A DNA stretch of 64,000 nt from Frigidibacter albus (GTDB taxonomy: Bacteria > Pseudomonadota > Alphaproteobacteria > Rhodobacterales > Rhodobacteraceae), in contig NZ_JAAAUC010000009.1 of assembly GCF_009908165.1 (NCBI RefSeq), positions 122,576-186,575 on the forward strand, written 5' to 3'. The position numbers were made by a program, and so were the translations under genes. The notes beneath the pieces were generated by a model. The model saw only the letters and a list, made by a program, of their open reading frames with translations. It searched no databases and was not told where the DNA came from. Positions within the stretch are counted from its first letter, which is position 1. Each line of letters begins with the position of its first letter. This document shows positions 1-7,457 of the stretch, in pieces.

Positions 1-715
1 CCGCCATCACCCCGATCAGCGCCGGCACCCACCGCCGCGCGGCGGCCAGGACATCCTCGGCATCCATGATCCGCGCCTTGATGAAGGCGAGGATCAGCGC
101 CGCAAGCAGCCCGGCCAGCAGCGGCGAGATCATCCAGCTGGCCGCAATCGCCCCCAGCTGCGGCCAGTTCACCGCCGCAACGCCTGCCGCCGCAACCCCG
201 GCGCCGGCCACGCCCCCCACCACCGAATGCGTTGTGGACACCGGCGCCCCCAGCAGCGTCGCCAGGTTGATCCAGACCGCCGCCGCGACCAGCGCCGCCA
301 TCATCAGCCAGACGAACACCTGCGGATCGGCCACCGCGCCCGGTGCCACGATCCCGCCCGAGATCGTCGCCACCACCTCGCCGCCCGCCAGCACGGCGCC
401 CAGGGTCTCGAACACCGCGGCGATGGCCAGCGCCCATCCCATGCTCAGCGCCTTGGCTCCCACCGCCGGGCCCATGTTGTTGGCCACGTCATTGGCGCCG
501 ATGTTCAGCGCCATATAGGCGCCCACCGCCGCCGCCGCGACGATGACCAGCCCCGAGGGCGCCGCCCCGGTCACCACCGCCGCCACCAGAGTCGCCAGCA
601 CGATGAACACCAGCGCCAGCCCCGGCGCCACCAGTGGGCGCGAGACGAACAGCGCGCCTTCCTCCAGCGCGCCGATGCGGTCCAGATCCTTGTCGAGGGC
701 TTTCCAGCGGGTCAT
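1..715 (-). CDS. PiT-family inorganic phosphate permease (N-terminal part)
   Basis: Integral membrane phosphate:cation symporter of the PiT family. The minus-strand reading frame from ATG at 715 begins MTRWKALDKDLDRIG, has a first hydrophobic stretch, and contains the family signature GANDVANNMGPAVG near residue 75. A second conserved motif, GAPVSTTHSVVGG, lies about 90 residues later. Long runs of Ala/Val/Leu/Gly fit multiple membrane helices. The gene runs off the left edge, so the C-terminal half is missing. It ends the leftward set of genes here; a 63-bp gap separates it from the Nudix gene, so co-transcription is possible but not shown. Confidence 0.9.
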   Translation of the reverse strand, partial: MTRWKALDKDLDRIGALEEGALFVSRPLVAPGLALVFIVLATLVAAVVTGAAPSGLVIVAAAAVGAYMALNIGANDVANNMGPAVGAKALSMGWALAIAAVFETLGAVLAGGEVVATISGGIVAPGAVADPQVFVWLMMAALVAAAVWINLATLLGAPVSTTHSVVGGVAGAGVAAAGVAAVNWPQLGAIAASWMISPLLAGLLAALILAFIKARIMDAEDVLAAARRWVPALIGVMA

Positions 716-778
716 GGGCGTGGCAGGGGGCTGAGGGGCAGGGTCAATCGGTCATCCGTCGCAATGAAGTTACGGCGG

Positions 779-1270
779 TTACGTCGGCCCGCCCGTGTTC
801 ACAACCTCCAATCGCGCGGGAAGGTCCGCCAGCAGCGCCGCAAGCTCGGGCTCCTTCACCATCGCTGCCGCCACTGCCGGCGTCACCCAGGCCAGCTTGC
901 GGCGGCCTTCCTCGGGGTAGCCCTTCTCCATCCGCCGCACCTGCACCGGGTAGACCGCCACCTTCACCCGCCGCGCCAGCCCGGCGCGGCTACGCTTGGC
1001 GTAGCCGTAATGCCCCACCGGGTCATGGGCCACCGCGCCGTTCACCCCCGCCTCTTCCCAGGCCTCGCGCAGTGCCGCCCCGCCCAGACTGCGCCCGCGC
1101 ATCGGCCAGCCCTTGGGCAGCACCCATCGCCCGGTGTCGAGGCTGGTGATCAGCAGCAGCTCCTGCACGCCGCCCCGCTCGCGCAGGCACAGGGCCGCGA
1201 CCTGCAGCCGCGGCGGGCGCCGGCCCATGAGCGCGGTCAGCGCGCCCAGAAGGGCGAAGCCCCACTTCAC
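779..1270 (-). CDS. Nudix hydrolase, diphosphoinositol-phosphatase-like subgroup
   Basis: About 163 aa. The Nudix box runs roughly from residue 54 to 76, with the catalytic REAWEEAGV core at 68-76. The Glu usually found seven residues before this core is replaced by Arg (GWPMRGRSLGG), as I recall for DIPP-like small Nudix enzymes with the KGWP signature. It should hydrolyse a nucleoside or inositol diphosphate; the substrate cannot be read from the sequence. The start is a GTG whose last bases overlap the TGA of the kinase gene (GTGA), giving a compact protein beginning VKWGFALLG. A longer frame to 1384 lies inside the kinase gene and was rejected. Confidence 0.8.
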   Translation of the reverse strand: MKWGFALLGALTALMGRRPPRLQVAALCLRERGGVQELLLITSLDTGRWVLPKGWPMRGRSLGGAALREAWEEAGVNGAVAHDPVGHYGYAKRSRAGLARRVKVAVYPVQVRRMEKGYPEEGRRKLAWVTPAVAAAMVKEPELAALLADLPARLEVVNTGGPT

Positions 1271-2244
1271 AGCCCCAGCTCCCAGGGCGCGGTGCCGTCC
1301 AGCACATGCCGCGCCATCCGCAGCGCCCGCCCGGCATAGAAGCGTTGGCGCGGGTCGTCCGGCCCCGCGCGGCTGGCGATCCACCCGGCCGAGGCGCAGC
1401 AGCGCAGCATCACGAACAGCGCCAGCCGCCCCGGAGCCAGCGTCCGCGTCTCGCGGTAGCCCGCCACCAGCGTCGCCGCCAGATCCGGCAGCGCCGGCTC
1501 CTCGAGGCTCTGCACCAGCGCGGTGGCAAGGTCGTAATGCCGGAAGCCAAAGCCGGAATCGTCGAAGTCGATCAGCGCCAGCTGGCCGTCATGGCACAGC
1601 ACATTCTCGCGCAGCACATCGGCATGGATCAGCCCGAAGTCACAGCCTTCGGCGCGGACCTCCGCCAGCATCTGCCGCGCCACGTCACGCGCCTCCAGCA
1701 TCAGCGCCCGTTCCCCGGGCGCAAAGGCCGGGCTCTCCCAGAACCGCCCCCACAGCGCCGCCTCGCCCAGAAATCCGTCCTCGTCCCAGCTTGGCCGCGC
1801 AAACCCCGGCGGCAGCATCATCGCATCCGTCCCGTCATGCAGACGCGCGATCAAGGCGCCGAGGTCGTGCATCCGCGCTGCCTGATCCGCCGCACTGCCC
1901 GGCAGCGGCGCCTCGGCGGAGCCAAGCGGCTCACCCTCCAGCCAGCCCACACAGGACACACAGCGCCCGTCCAGCGCCTCGACCAGCGCGCCCGACAGGG
2001 CAGGCAGCGGCGCGGGCACCCGCAGCCCCGCCGCCGCCAGCCCCTGCATCCAGCACAGCTCGCTCTCGATCCCGGCCACGGTCTGATAGCCGGGCCGGTG
2101 CAGGCGCAGCGCCGCGCGCGGCCCCTGCGCCAGCCGCACCTCGAACACGATATTCTCGCGGTTCTTCACCAGCCGCGGCGCCCCGCCGCCGCCCCACAGC
2201 GCCAGCGCCCGGCCTGCCAGTTCCAGCGCCTCGGCATCGGTCAT
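1267..2244 (-). CDS. APH-fold small-molecule kinase, hydroxylysine-kinase-like
   Basis: 325 aa aminoglycoside-phosphotransferase/choline-kinase fold. The catalytic loop HADVLRENVL starts at residue 207 and the metal-binding IDFDD is at 225-229. The N-terminal lobe has LRLHRPGY near residue 47. It overlaps the upstream class III PLP enzyme by 4 bp (ATGA at 2241-2244), so the two are very probably translationally coupled. In animals, a kinase of this fold (AGPHD1, hydroxylysine kinase) works with an AGXT2-like phospho-lyase. The pairing here suggests phosphorylation of an amino alcohol such as hydroxylysine, with the phosphate then eliminated by the neighbour. Homoserine-kinase-like activity is the alternative. 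Substrate is inference. Confidence 0.8.
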   Translation of the reverse strand: MTDAEALELAGRALALWGGGGAPRLVKNRENIVFEVRLAQGPRAALRLHRPGYQTVAGIESELCWMQGLAAAGLRVPAPLPALSGALVEALDGRCVSCVGWLEGEPLGSAEAPLPGSAADQAARMHDLGALIARLHDGTDAMMLPPGFARPSWDEDGFLGEAALWGRFWESPAFAPGERALMLEARDVARQMLAEVRAEGCDFGLIHADVLRENVLCHDGQLALIDFDDSGFGFRHYDLATALVQSLEEPALPDLAATLVAGYRETRTLAPGRLALFVMLRCCASAGWIASRAGPDDPRQRFYAGRALRMARHVLDGTAPWELGL

Positions 2245-3542
2245 ACGTGGACGTCCATCTCGGCCAGCACCTCGGCCAAAGTGCCGATGGCGAGGTCCGC
2301 GTTCTCGCGGCTGAACGGCATCGGCGGGCGCAGCTTCAGGATATGCTGCTGGCGCCCGACGCGCCCCAGCAACACGCCCCGCTGCCGCATCCGCTCCACC
2401 ACCTGCCCGCAGAACTCCGGCGCGGCCCGGCCGCCTTGCGCGAACTCCACCGCGAAGAACAGGCCAAGGCCCCGCACATCATGGATCAGCGGGTGCCGAA
2501 GGCCCTTCATCAGCCTCAGGGTGTAGGCGCCCACATCATGGGCGTTCTGCACCAGTCCCTCCTCCTCGATCACCTCCAGCACCGCCAAAGCCGCCGCGCA
2601 GCTGACCGGATTGCCGCCGAAGGTGTTGAAATAGCCGAACGCAGTGCGGAACGCCGCCATCACGTCAGGCCGCGTCACCACCGCGGCGACCGGATGGCCA
2701 TTGCCTATCGGCTTGCCCATCGTCACCACATCGGGCGCGAAACCCAGCCACTCATGCCCCCAGAAATGGCTGCCGGTGCGGCCAAAGCCCGGCTGCACCT
2801 CGTCGCACAGGATCAGCCCGCCCGCGCGGCGCACCACCTCGACCGTGGGCGCCAGAAAGCCCGGTCCCACGTCCGGCATCCCCTCGTTCGCAAAGACCGG
2901 GCACAGCATCAGCCCGGCAAAGCCGTGGCCCGCCGCCTGCAGTTCCTCGATGGCGCGCGAGACATTGGCGGCAAAGGCCACCGGCTGCGCCTGCACGCTG
3001 CCCCCCAGCGGCAAGAGGCCATCCGGTGCGGGCACCCGCCGCACATGGCTGGGGTAGCCGCCAATCGGCGGGCGACGGGTGGACAGGTGGCTGACCGCCG
3101 CGGTGTTGCCGTGATAGGTGTTGTCGGTGGCAATAACCCCGGTATGCCCCGTCACCGCCTGCGCCATGCGCAGGGCGATGTCATTGGCCTCGGACCCGGT
3201 GCAGACCATGATGATCTGTTGCAGGTCATGGCCGAGCCTGGCCACCAGCCGCTCGCCATATTCCAGAATGCCCTCGTGCAGATAGCGGGTGTGGGTGTTC
3301 AGCAGTCCCGCCTGCCGGGCAATCGCCTCCACCACCTTGGGGTGGCAATGGCCCACATGCGGAACGTTGTTGTAGCAATCGAGGTAGCGCCGCCCGGCCG
3401 CATCCCACAGCCACACCCCCTCGCCGCGCACCACATGCACGGGGTCGTCATAGAAGGTCGGCACGTTCGGCCCCAGCAGGCGCGCGCGGCGTGCCATGAG
3501 ATCAGTTCCGGGCGCATCAGGCGCCCTGCTATTCGGTGTCAT
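2241..3542 (-). CDS. Class III PLP enzyme, AGXT2L-like (aminotransferase or phospho-lyase)
   Basis: 433 aa. PLP lysine K277 sits in VTMGKPIGNG; the cofactor-binding DEVQPGFGRTG starts near 247; GSEAND is at 116-121. The segment YLDCYNNVPHVGHCHP (53-68) and the following NTHTRYLHE closely resemble AGXT2L1/AGXT2L2, enzymes that eliminate phosphate from phosphoethanolamine or 5-phosphohydroxylysine rather than transaminate. Start at 3542 has a strong upstream AGGGGAAAG; a start at residue 16 (3497) with GGAAC is the alternative. It overlaps the end of arfB by 14 bp and the kinase by 4 bp. A paralogue occurs at 51818-53140. Confidence 0.85.
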   Translation of the reverse strand: MTPNSRAPDAPGTDLMARRARLLGPNVPTFYDDPVHVVRGEGVWLWDAAGRRYLDCYNNVPHVGHCHPKVVEAIARQAGLLNTHTRYLHEGILEYGERLVARLGHDLQQIIMVCTGSEANDIALRMAQAVTGHTGVIATDNTYHGNTAAVSHLSTRRPPIGGYPSHVRRVPAPDGLLPLGGSVQAQPVAFAANVSRAIEELQAAGHGFAGLMLCPVFANEGMPDVGPGFLAPTVEVVRRAGGLILCDEVQPGFGRTGSHFWGHEWLGFAPDVVTMGKPIGNGHPVAAVVTRPDVMAAFRTAFGYFNTFGGNPVSCAAALAVLEVIEEEGLVQNAHDVGAYTLRLMKGLRHPLIHDVRGLGLFFAVEFAQGGRAAPEFCGQVVERMRQRGVLLGRVGRQQHILKLRPPMPFSRENADLAIGTLAEVLAEMDVHV

Positions 3543-3951
3543 CGATCTTTCCCCTCAGCGACTTGACCTCGCCGCGCACGGCCTTGGCGGCCAGCCGCCG
3601 TCGCTTGCTGCCCAAGGTGGGCTTGGTCGCGATCCGCCGCTTGGGCGCCACCAGCGCCTCGCGGACCAGGTCAACCAGCCGCTCGCGCGCCAGTTCCCGG
3701 TTGCGCGCCTGACTGCGCGTCTCCTCGGCGCGGATCACGATGGCGCCGTCGGTGGTCCAGCGCCGCCCCGCCAGCCGCTTCAGCCTGGTCTTCACCGGGC
3801 CGGGCAGATGCGGGCTGCGTTCCGCCTCGAACCGCAGCTCCACCGCCGTCTCCACCTTGTTCACATTCTGCCCGCCCGGTCCTTGCGAGCGGGTGAAGGA
3901 CTCGGACAGCTCCCAGTCGGCCAGGGCAATGGTGTCGGTGATGCGCAGCAT
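3529..3951 (-). CDS. arfB: Peptidyl-tRNA hydrolase ArfB (YaeJ)
   Basis: 140 aa ribosome-rescue factor that hydrolyses peptidyl-tRNA on stalled ribosomes without a stop codon. The catalytic GGQ lies in GPGGQNVNKVET (residues 24-35). The C-terminal tail is strongly basic (KRRIATKPTLGSKRRRLAAK and beyond), as in ArfB/ICT1, where it enters the mRNA channel. Length matches the family (about 140 aa) and is far below that of RF1/RF2. It is the first gene of a leftward run into the PLP enzyme/kinase/Nudix genes, although its function seems unrelated to theirs. Confidence 0.93.
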   Translation of the reverse strand: MLRITDTIALADWELSESFTRSQGPGGQNVNKVETAVELRFEAERSPHLPGPVKTRLKRLAGRRWTTDGAIVIRAEETRSQARNRELARERLVDLVREALVAPKRRIATKPTLGSKRRRLAAKAVRGEVKSLRGKIDDTE

Positions 3952-4080
3952 GGCCGCAAGCTAACGGGTTTTGCGCGGAAGGGAAGGCGGGATGCGGCCG
4001 GGACGGGGGCAGGGAGGAGGGCGGAACAATCAGCCGCATTTGCGGTTTCCCCTTGCAGCCCTTCCCCCGGAGTAGCTGCC

Positions 4081-4326
4081 ATGCCCCAGACCCTGCCCCC
4101 CCGTTACAGGCCCCGCCGCCCCGCAACCGAGGGGCCATGCCCCCTGCGCATCCTGCTCTGTCCGCTGGTGATGCTCTGCGCCGGCGGGGCCTATGCTGCC
4201 GCCGCGATGTCGCTGGGACATTACGGCCCAGTCCCCTTCGCGCTGGCCGCCATCGTGGCCGGCGTCGCGCTGGACCTCGTGCCAGGTATAGCTGCACGGA
4301 TGAACCCGGCACCGGCGCGCCGCTGA
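4081..4326 (+). CDS. Small membrane protein, unknown
   Basis: 81 aa, ATG at 4081 preceded by CCGGAG about 9 bases upstream. The N-terminus is Pro/Arg rich and is followed by two hydrophobic segments (around residues 23-45 and 50-68), giving a likely two-helix inner-membrane protein. No family recognised. A larger frame in the same register begins upstream inside the antisense of arfB and is not credible. The next gene, 142 bp downstream, encodes another small two-helix protein of similar layout. Confidence 0.5.
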   Translation: MPQTLPPRYRPRRPATEGPCPLRILLCPLVMLCAGGAYAAAAMSLGHYGPVPFALAAIVAGVALDLVPGIAARMNPAPARR

Positions 4327-4468
4327 ATCGTCTGTATGGCATCTGCATGGAAACCATACAGTTTCCATATGCGCACGGCCGCCCCGCGGAACCCTGCGGC
4401 CGGCCCGCGCGTTTCTCCTCATCGCGCGAACGCCTTCCCGCAACCTCTTATCTTGCAAGGAGAATGCC

Positions 4469-4681
4469 ATGCTTCCCCCTCTGCGAACCTTCCTCGTCAG
4501 CCTCTGGGTCGCCTGCGTCGGCGGCGCCGTGGTCGTCGCCGGCCTCAGCCTCGGCTGGGTCGGCTGGAGCCCCTTTGTTCTGGGTGCCGCGCTCGGCGTG
4601 ATCATTGGCGTCCCGGCCGGGCTCTGGAACGCGCGCTACATCAAGCGCAAGGACCCCGACTGGCCACCGCGCCGCGCCTGA
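4469..4681 (+). CDS. Small two-helix membrane protein, unknown
   Basis: 70 aa, with a good ribosome-binding site (AAGGAGA) 6 bases before the ATG. Two hydrophobic stretches (about 7-30 and 35-53) are separated by a short GWVGW turn, and the protein ends in a basic tail (RYIKRKDPDWPPRRA) that should face the cytoplasm. It is followed directly by a strong hairpin terminator. No known domain recognised. Confidence 0.6.
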   Translation: MLPPLRTFLVSLWVACVGGAVVVAGLSLGWVGWSPFVLGAALGVIIGVPAGLWNARYIKRKDPDWPPRRA

Positions 4682-4694
4682 CGCGTGACAGAGA

Positions 4695-4726
4695 AAAACG
4701 GGCGGTCCTTGCGGACCGCCCGTTTT
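4695..4726. terminator. Bidirectional intrinsic terminator
   Basis: Perfect 14-bp stem: AAAACGGGCGGTCC, a TTGC loop, GGACCGCCCGTTTT. The flanking A and T tracts let it act in both directions: for the small membrane protein ending at 4681 and for the leftward entericidin-like gene ending at 4763. Confidence 0.85.
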
Positions 4727-4762
4727 ACGTTGAATGCCAAGGGGTTGTGTGGAGCCCGAAGC

Positions 4763-4900
4763 TTACATCTGCGCCTGGGTCTGCCGCGCTTCCGACGAGA
4801 TGGCTTCGCCGGTATTCTCGAGGTCCTGGCCGGCGCCCTGGATGGTTTCGCAGGCGGCAAGGCTGGCAAGCGCCAGGAAGGCAAAAGCAAAGCGGGTCAT
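4763..4900 (-). CDS. Entericidin-like small lipoprotein
   Basis: 45 aa. The N-terminus MTRFAFAFLALASLAAC is a lipoprotein signal with lipobox LAAC at 14-17. The mature part begins CETIQGAGQDLENTG, matching the EcnA/EcnB family, whose members are tiny cell-envelope lipoproteins. The internal ATG at 4900 was chosen over the longer frame because GGAG lies 7 bases upstream and the signal peptide begins there. It ends against the bidirectional terminator. Confidence 0.85.
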   Translation of the reverse strand: MTRFAFAFLALASLAACETIQGAGQDLENTGEAISSEARQTQAQM

Positions 4901-5051
4901 TCCGGTCTCCTGTATAACTTCATCTGCCGCCCAACGCGGCTGGGTGACAGCGGGTTCCGCCCGATGCTGCATTTGCAAAAAAGATGAGGGCGGGCGCTTG
5001 CGGCGACCTGCGTTAAACTCTCCTTAACCTCGTTCCGGCATCCTCGGCCCC

Positions 5052-5351
5052 ATGCGCCTGATTGCCCTCCTTTGCCTCGGTCTCGCCGCCTGCGCCTCTC
5101 CCGCGCCGCAGTTCTTTGGCGCGGACCGGCATGACATCACCCTGTCGGGCATTGATTTCGTGGTGTTCCACAAGGAGGACCGGGCCGAGGTGATCCGGCT
5201 GGGCTACCTGTCGCGGTCCGCGCGCGCGCCGGTGCCGGCGTTGATGGTCGAGGCTGCGGAGCGAACGACCGGGTGCCGTGTGGTTCCCGGCAGTGCGGTC
5301 ACGGGCCTGCCGGGCGATACGGGCGAGGTGCGGCTGGAACTGGACTGCTAG
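5052..5351 (+). CDS. Small lipoprotein, unknown function
   Basis: 99 aa with signal MRLIALLCLGLAAC (lipobox LAAC at 11-14). The mature domain of about 85 residues has one later Cys pair (C75, C99), possibly a disulfide. No domain recognised. It stands alone between the entericidin-like gene and a hairpin repeat. Codon pattern looks normal for the window. Confidence 0.7.
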   Translation: MRLIALLCLGLAACASPAPQFFGADRHDITLSGIDFVVFHKEDRAEVIRLGYLSRSARAPVPALMVEAAERTTGCRVVPGSAVTGLPGDTGEVRLELDC

Positions 5352-5375
5352 GCGGTGCCCATGGCCGGCGGAGCC

Positions 5376-5437
5376 GGGGGGCTGTCTGCCCCCCGCGGCC
5401 TTCGACCTCCCCCCGAGGATATTTTTCCAGCAAGAAG
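5376..5437 (+). repeat. Dispersed hairpin + GGATATTTT element, copy 1
   Basis: A G/C hairpin (GGGGGG, CTGTCTG loop, CCCCCC at 5376-5394) is followed by a C-rich spacer and the core GGATATTTTTCCAGCAAG (5417-5434). The same arrangement recurs at 8723-8774 and, inverted, at 30251-30313. This copy lies after the lipoprotein gene and before the convergent outer-membrane protein gene. Confidence 0.75.
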
Positions 5438-5555
5438 GGCAAGGGGCGGGAGCTTTGTTGGGGCCTTTCGTGGACCCTAGAGTTGCGCGGGCAATGGCGC
5501 GGTCTGTGCTGAACGGCGCCGCGGCAGGCTGACCGGGGAAATTACTTTAAGGAAT

Positions 5556-5594
5556 TGTTTTAAAATAAAAAAGGCGGCCCGCGCGGGGCCGCCT
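5556..5594 (-). terminator. Intrinsic terminator of the outer-membrane protein gene
   Basis: Stem AGGCGGCCC / GGGCCGCCT (5572-5580 with 5586-5594), followed on the minus strand by a long T-rich tract (TTTTTTATTTTAAAA). It sits 24 bp past the stop codon of the beta-barrel gene. Confidence 0.85.
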
Positions 5595-5617
5595 CTCAAT
5601 TCCTGGCAGGCTTCGGA

Positions 5618-6322
5618 TCAGAAGCGGTAGTTCAGGCCGGCCCGCACGGCGTGGATTTCGTGGTCCACATCGGCGCTTTCCACACCACCGCCAGCCTGGA
5701 AGCGGCCTTCGAGGTTGGTGTAGAGGTATTCGCCCTTGGCCGACCAGTTGTCGCTGATCGCATATTCGGCGCCGACACCGGCGGAGTAGCCGGTCATGGT
5801 GTTGCCGTCGCTGATCGTGTCCGCGCCGGTGTCGAACGAGTAGTCGGCATCCGCAGCGGCAAAGCCCGCGGTGGCATAGGGCATCCAGCGGCCCATGTCA
5901 TAGCCGACGCGGCCGCGCAGGGTGGCCATCGAGTTGATCTCGACATCGTATTCCTCGGCCGTCAGGTCGAAGGTGCCCTTGTCGCTCAGGTCGGTCTTGG
6001 CGATGTCGGCCTCGACACCATAGACCCAGTTGCCCGACTGGAAGTTGTAGCCGCCAGTGAGGCCGGCAAGGCCGCCCTTCGGCTTGGGCTGGTCATCGGG
6101 CGAGACGCCGAGATCGTCGGTGATGTCGACATCATCCTCGGCATAGCCGAGCACCACACCGGCATAGCCGCCGGCCCAGTTCGACGGCGCGGCGACCGGG
6201 GCCGGGACGACGACGGGCGCGGGCTCGTAGACCGGCTCGGTCAGGCCGCCGGCCAAGGCGGGAAGCGCCAGGGTGGTGCCCATGGCGGCAAGGAGGGGGA
6301 GGGAATACTTGGAAAGGGTCAT
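5618..6322 (-). CDS. Outer-membrane beta-barrel protein (Omp25/Omp31-like)
   Basis: 234 aa. A signal peptide ends at about ALPALAGG, and a Pro/Val-rich linker follows. Then comes an eight-strand-type barrel with NWAGGYAGVVLGY, GGYNFQSGNWVYGVEAD, and alternating hydrophobic/aromatic strands, ending in the C-terminal Phe typical of outer-membrane proteins (AGLNYRF). It fits the OMP_b-brl family that includes Brucella Omp25/31. Start 6322 has GGAGAC just upstream; the longer frame to 6361 adds an implausible basic leader. A strong terminator follows. Confidence 0.88.
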   Translation of the reverse strand: MTLSKYSLPLLAAMGTTLALPALAGGLTEPVYEPAPVVVPAPVAAPSNWAGGYAGVVLGYAEDDVDITDDLGVSPDDQPKPKGGLAGLTGGYNFQSGNWVYGVEADIAKTDLSDKGTFDLTAEEYDVEINSMATLRGRVGYDMGRWMPYATAGFAAADADYSFDTGADTISDGNTMTGYSAGVGAEYAISDNWSAKGEYLYTNLEGRFQAGGGVESADVDHEIHAVRAGLNYRF

Positions 6323-6551
6323 GACTGTCTCCGGTTCGTTTTTTCTGCGCCGGGGCCGCAATGCTCGAGCAGTCGCCGACGTCGGGGCACTAACGTCGGG
6401 TCGGGGGTGGGGTTCCAGTGCTTTCGGCCCGCGTGAGGGGGCTGCGGGGGGCCATGCGCGGCATCTTGCAGCCTGCGCTCACGCTCGCCGACAGGAGTGA
6501 AACAAACCGGGCGGTTCACTTTTAGTTGCCTTGACGGGTTTGCGCCCCGAC

Positions 6552-7457
6552 TCAGTCCGCCGCGTAGTCCACGGGCGTCGCGTGCCAGCCTTGGGCGCGT
6601 TTCGCCCAGAACAGGTCCTTGAGCGCGGTGGAAACCGGCCCCGGCGCATCATTGCCCATCCTTCGCCCGTCGATCCGGGCCGCGGGCATGATGCCGCCCG
6701 CCGTGGTGCACCCGAAGATTTCGTCGGCGGCACGGAATTCGTCCGCCGGGATGTCGCGCACCTCCAGAGGCAGGCCAAGCTCCTCGCACAGCTCCATCAC
6801 CGAGGCGCGGGTGATGCCGTCCAGCGCGCCGGTGGCGGGGGTGGCGACGACCCCTCCGGTGACGCTGAAGACGTTGAAGCCCGGGCCTTCGGTCACGTTG
6901 CCGGCACCATCCAGCAGCACGGCGAAATCGGCGCCGGCGTCCAGCGCCTCGAACTGGCCCTCGGTCAGGTCGCCCCAGTGGAAATTCTTCACCCGCGGAT
7001 CGAAGCTTTCGGGGGGGATTCGCCGCACGCGTGGGATCATCAGATGCATCCCGCGGTCGATCATCTCGGGGCTGGCGACCCAGACCCAGGGCACGGCGTA
7101 GCACATGATGTAGCTGGGCGCGTAGGCGGGGTGGCGCGGCGCGCCGGGGGGCGGGCTGGCGCGCAGGCAATCCATCGCCACATAGGCATCGCGCAGGCCC
7201 GACAGCGCCACCACCCGGTGCAGGATGGCGCGGATATCGTCATCGCTTTCGGGCGGCACCATGCGCAGGCGGGTCATCGAGGCGCGGAAGCGGGCGAGGT
7301 GATCCTCCAGCCGGAAGAAGGCGCCGCCCCGCACGCCGACCACGTCATAGGTCACATCCGACCGGCGATAGCCCCAATGGGTGACCGGGATCTTCGCCTC
7401 GGCCAGCGGCAGGAACGCGCCATTCAGGTAGGCGGCGCCTTGGGACATGTCGGTCAT
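6552..7457 (-). CDS. Class IV PLP aminotransferase (BCAT / D-amino-acid transaminase-like)
   Basis: 301 aa. The fold-type IV lysine is K157 in DPRVKNFHWGDL, and the E190 region VTEGPGFNVFSV contacts the cofactor in this family. The C-terminal CTTAGGIMPAARIDG matches branched-chain aminotransferase-like proteins. The start ATG overlaps the stop of the upstream enolase-superfamily gene (ATGA, 7454-7457), so the two are coupled. That pairing argues against a plain IlvE role and for a catabolic enzyme acting on an amino or keto acid made by its partner. Exact substrate unknown. Confidence 0.8.
   Translation of the reverse strand: MTDMSQGAAYLNGAFLPLAEAKIPVTHWGYRRSDVTYDVVGVRGGAFFRLEDHLARFRASMTRLRMVPPESDDDIRAILHRVVALSGLRDAYVAMDCLRASPPPGAPRHPAYAPSYIMCYAVPWVWVASPEMIDRGMHLMIPRVRRIPPESFDPRVKNFHWGDLTEGQFEALDAGADFAVLLDGAGNVTEGPGFNVFSVTGGVVATPATGALDGITRASVMELCEELGLPLEVRDIPADEFRAADEIFGCTTAGGIMPAARIDGRRMGNDAPGPVSTALKDLFWAKRAQGWHATPVDYAAD

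Noticed and set aside
1113..3566. An 817-codon plus-strand frame
   Set aside because: It is antisense to the Nudix, kinase and PLP genes; its Arg/Pro/Ala/Ser-rich translation has no domain.
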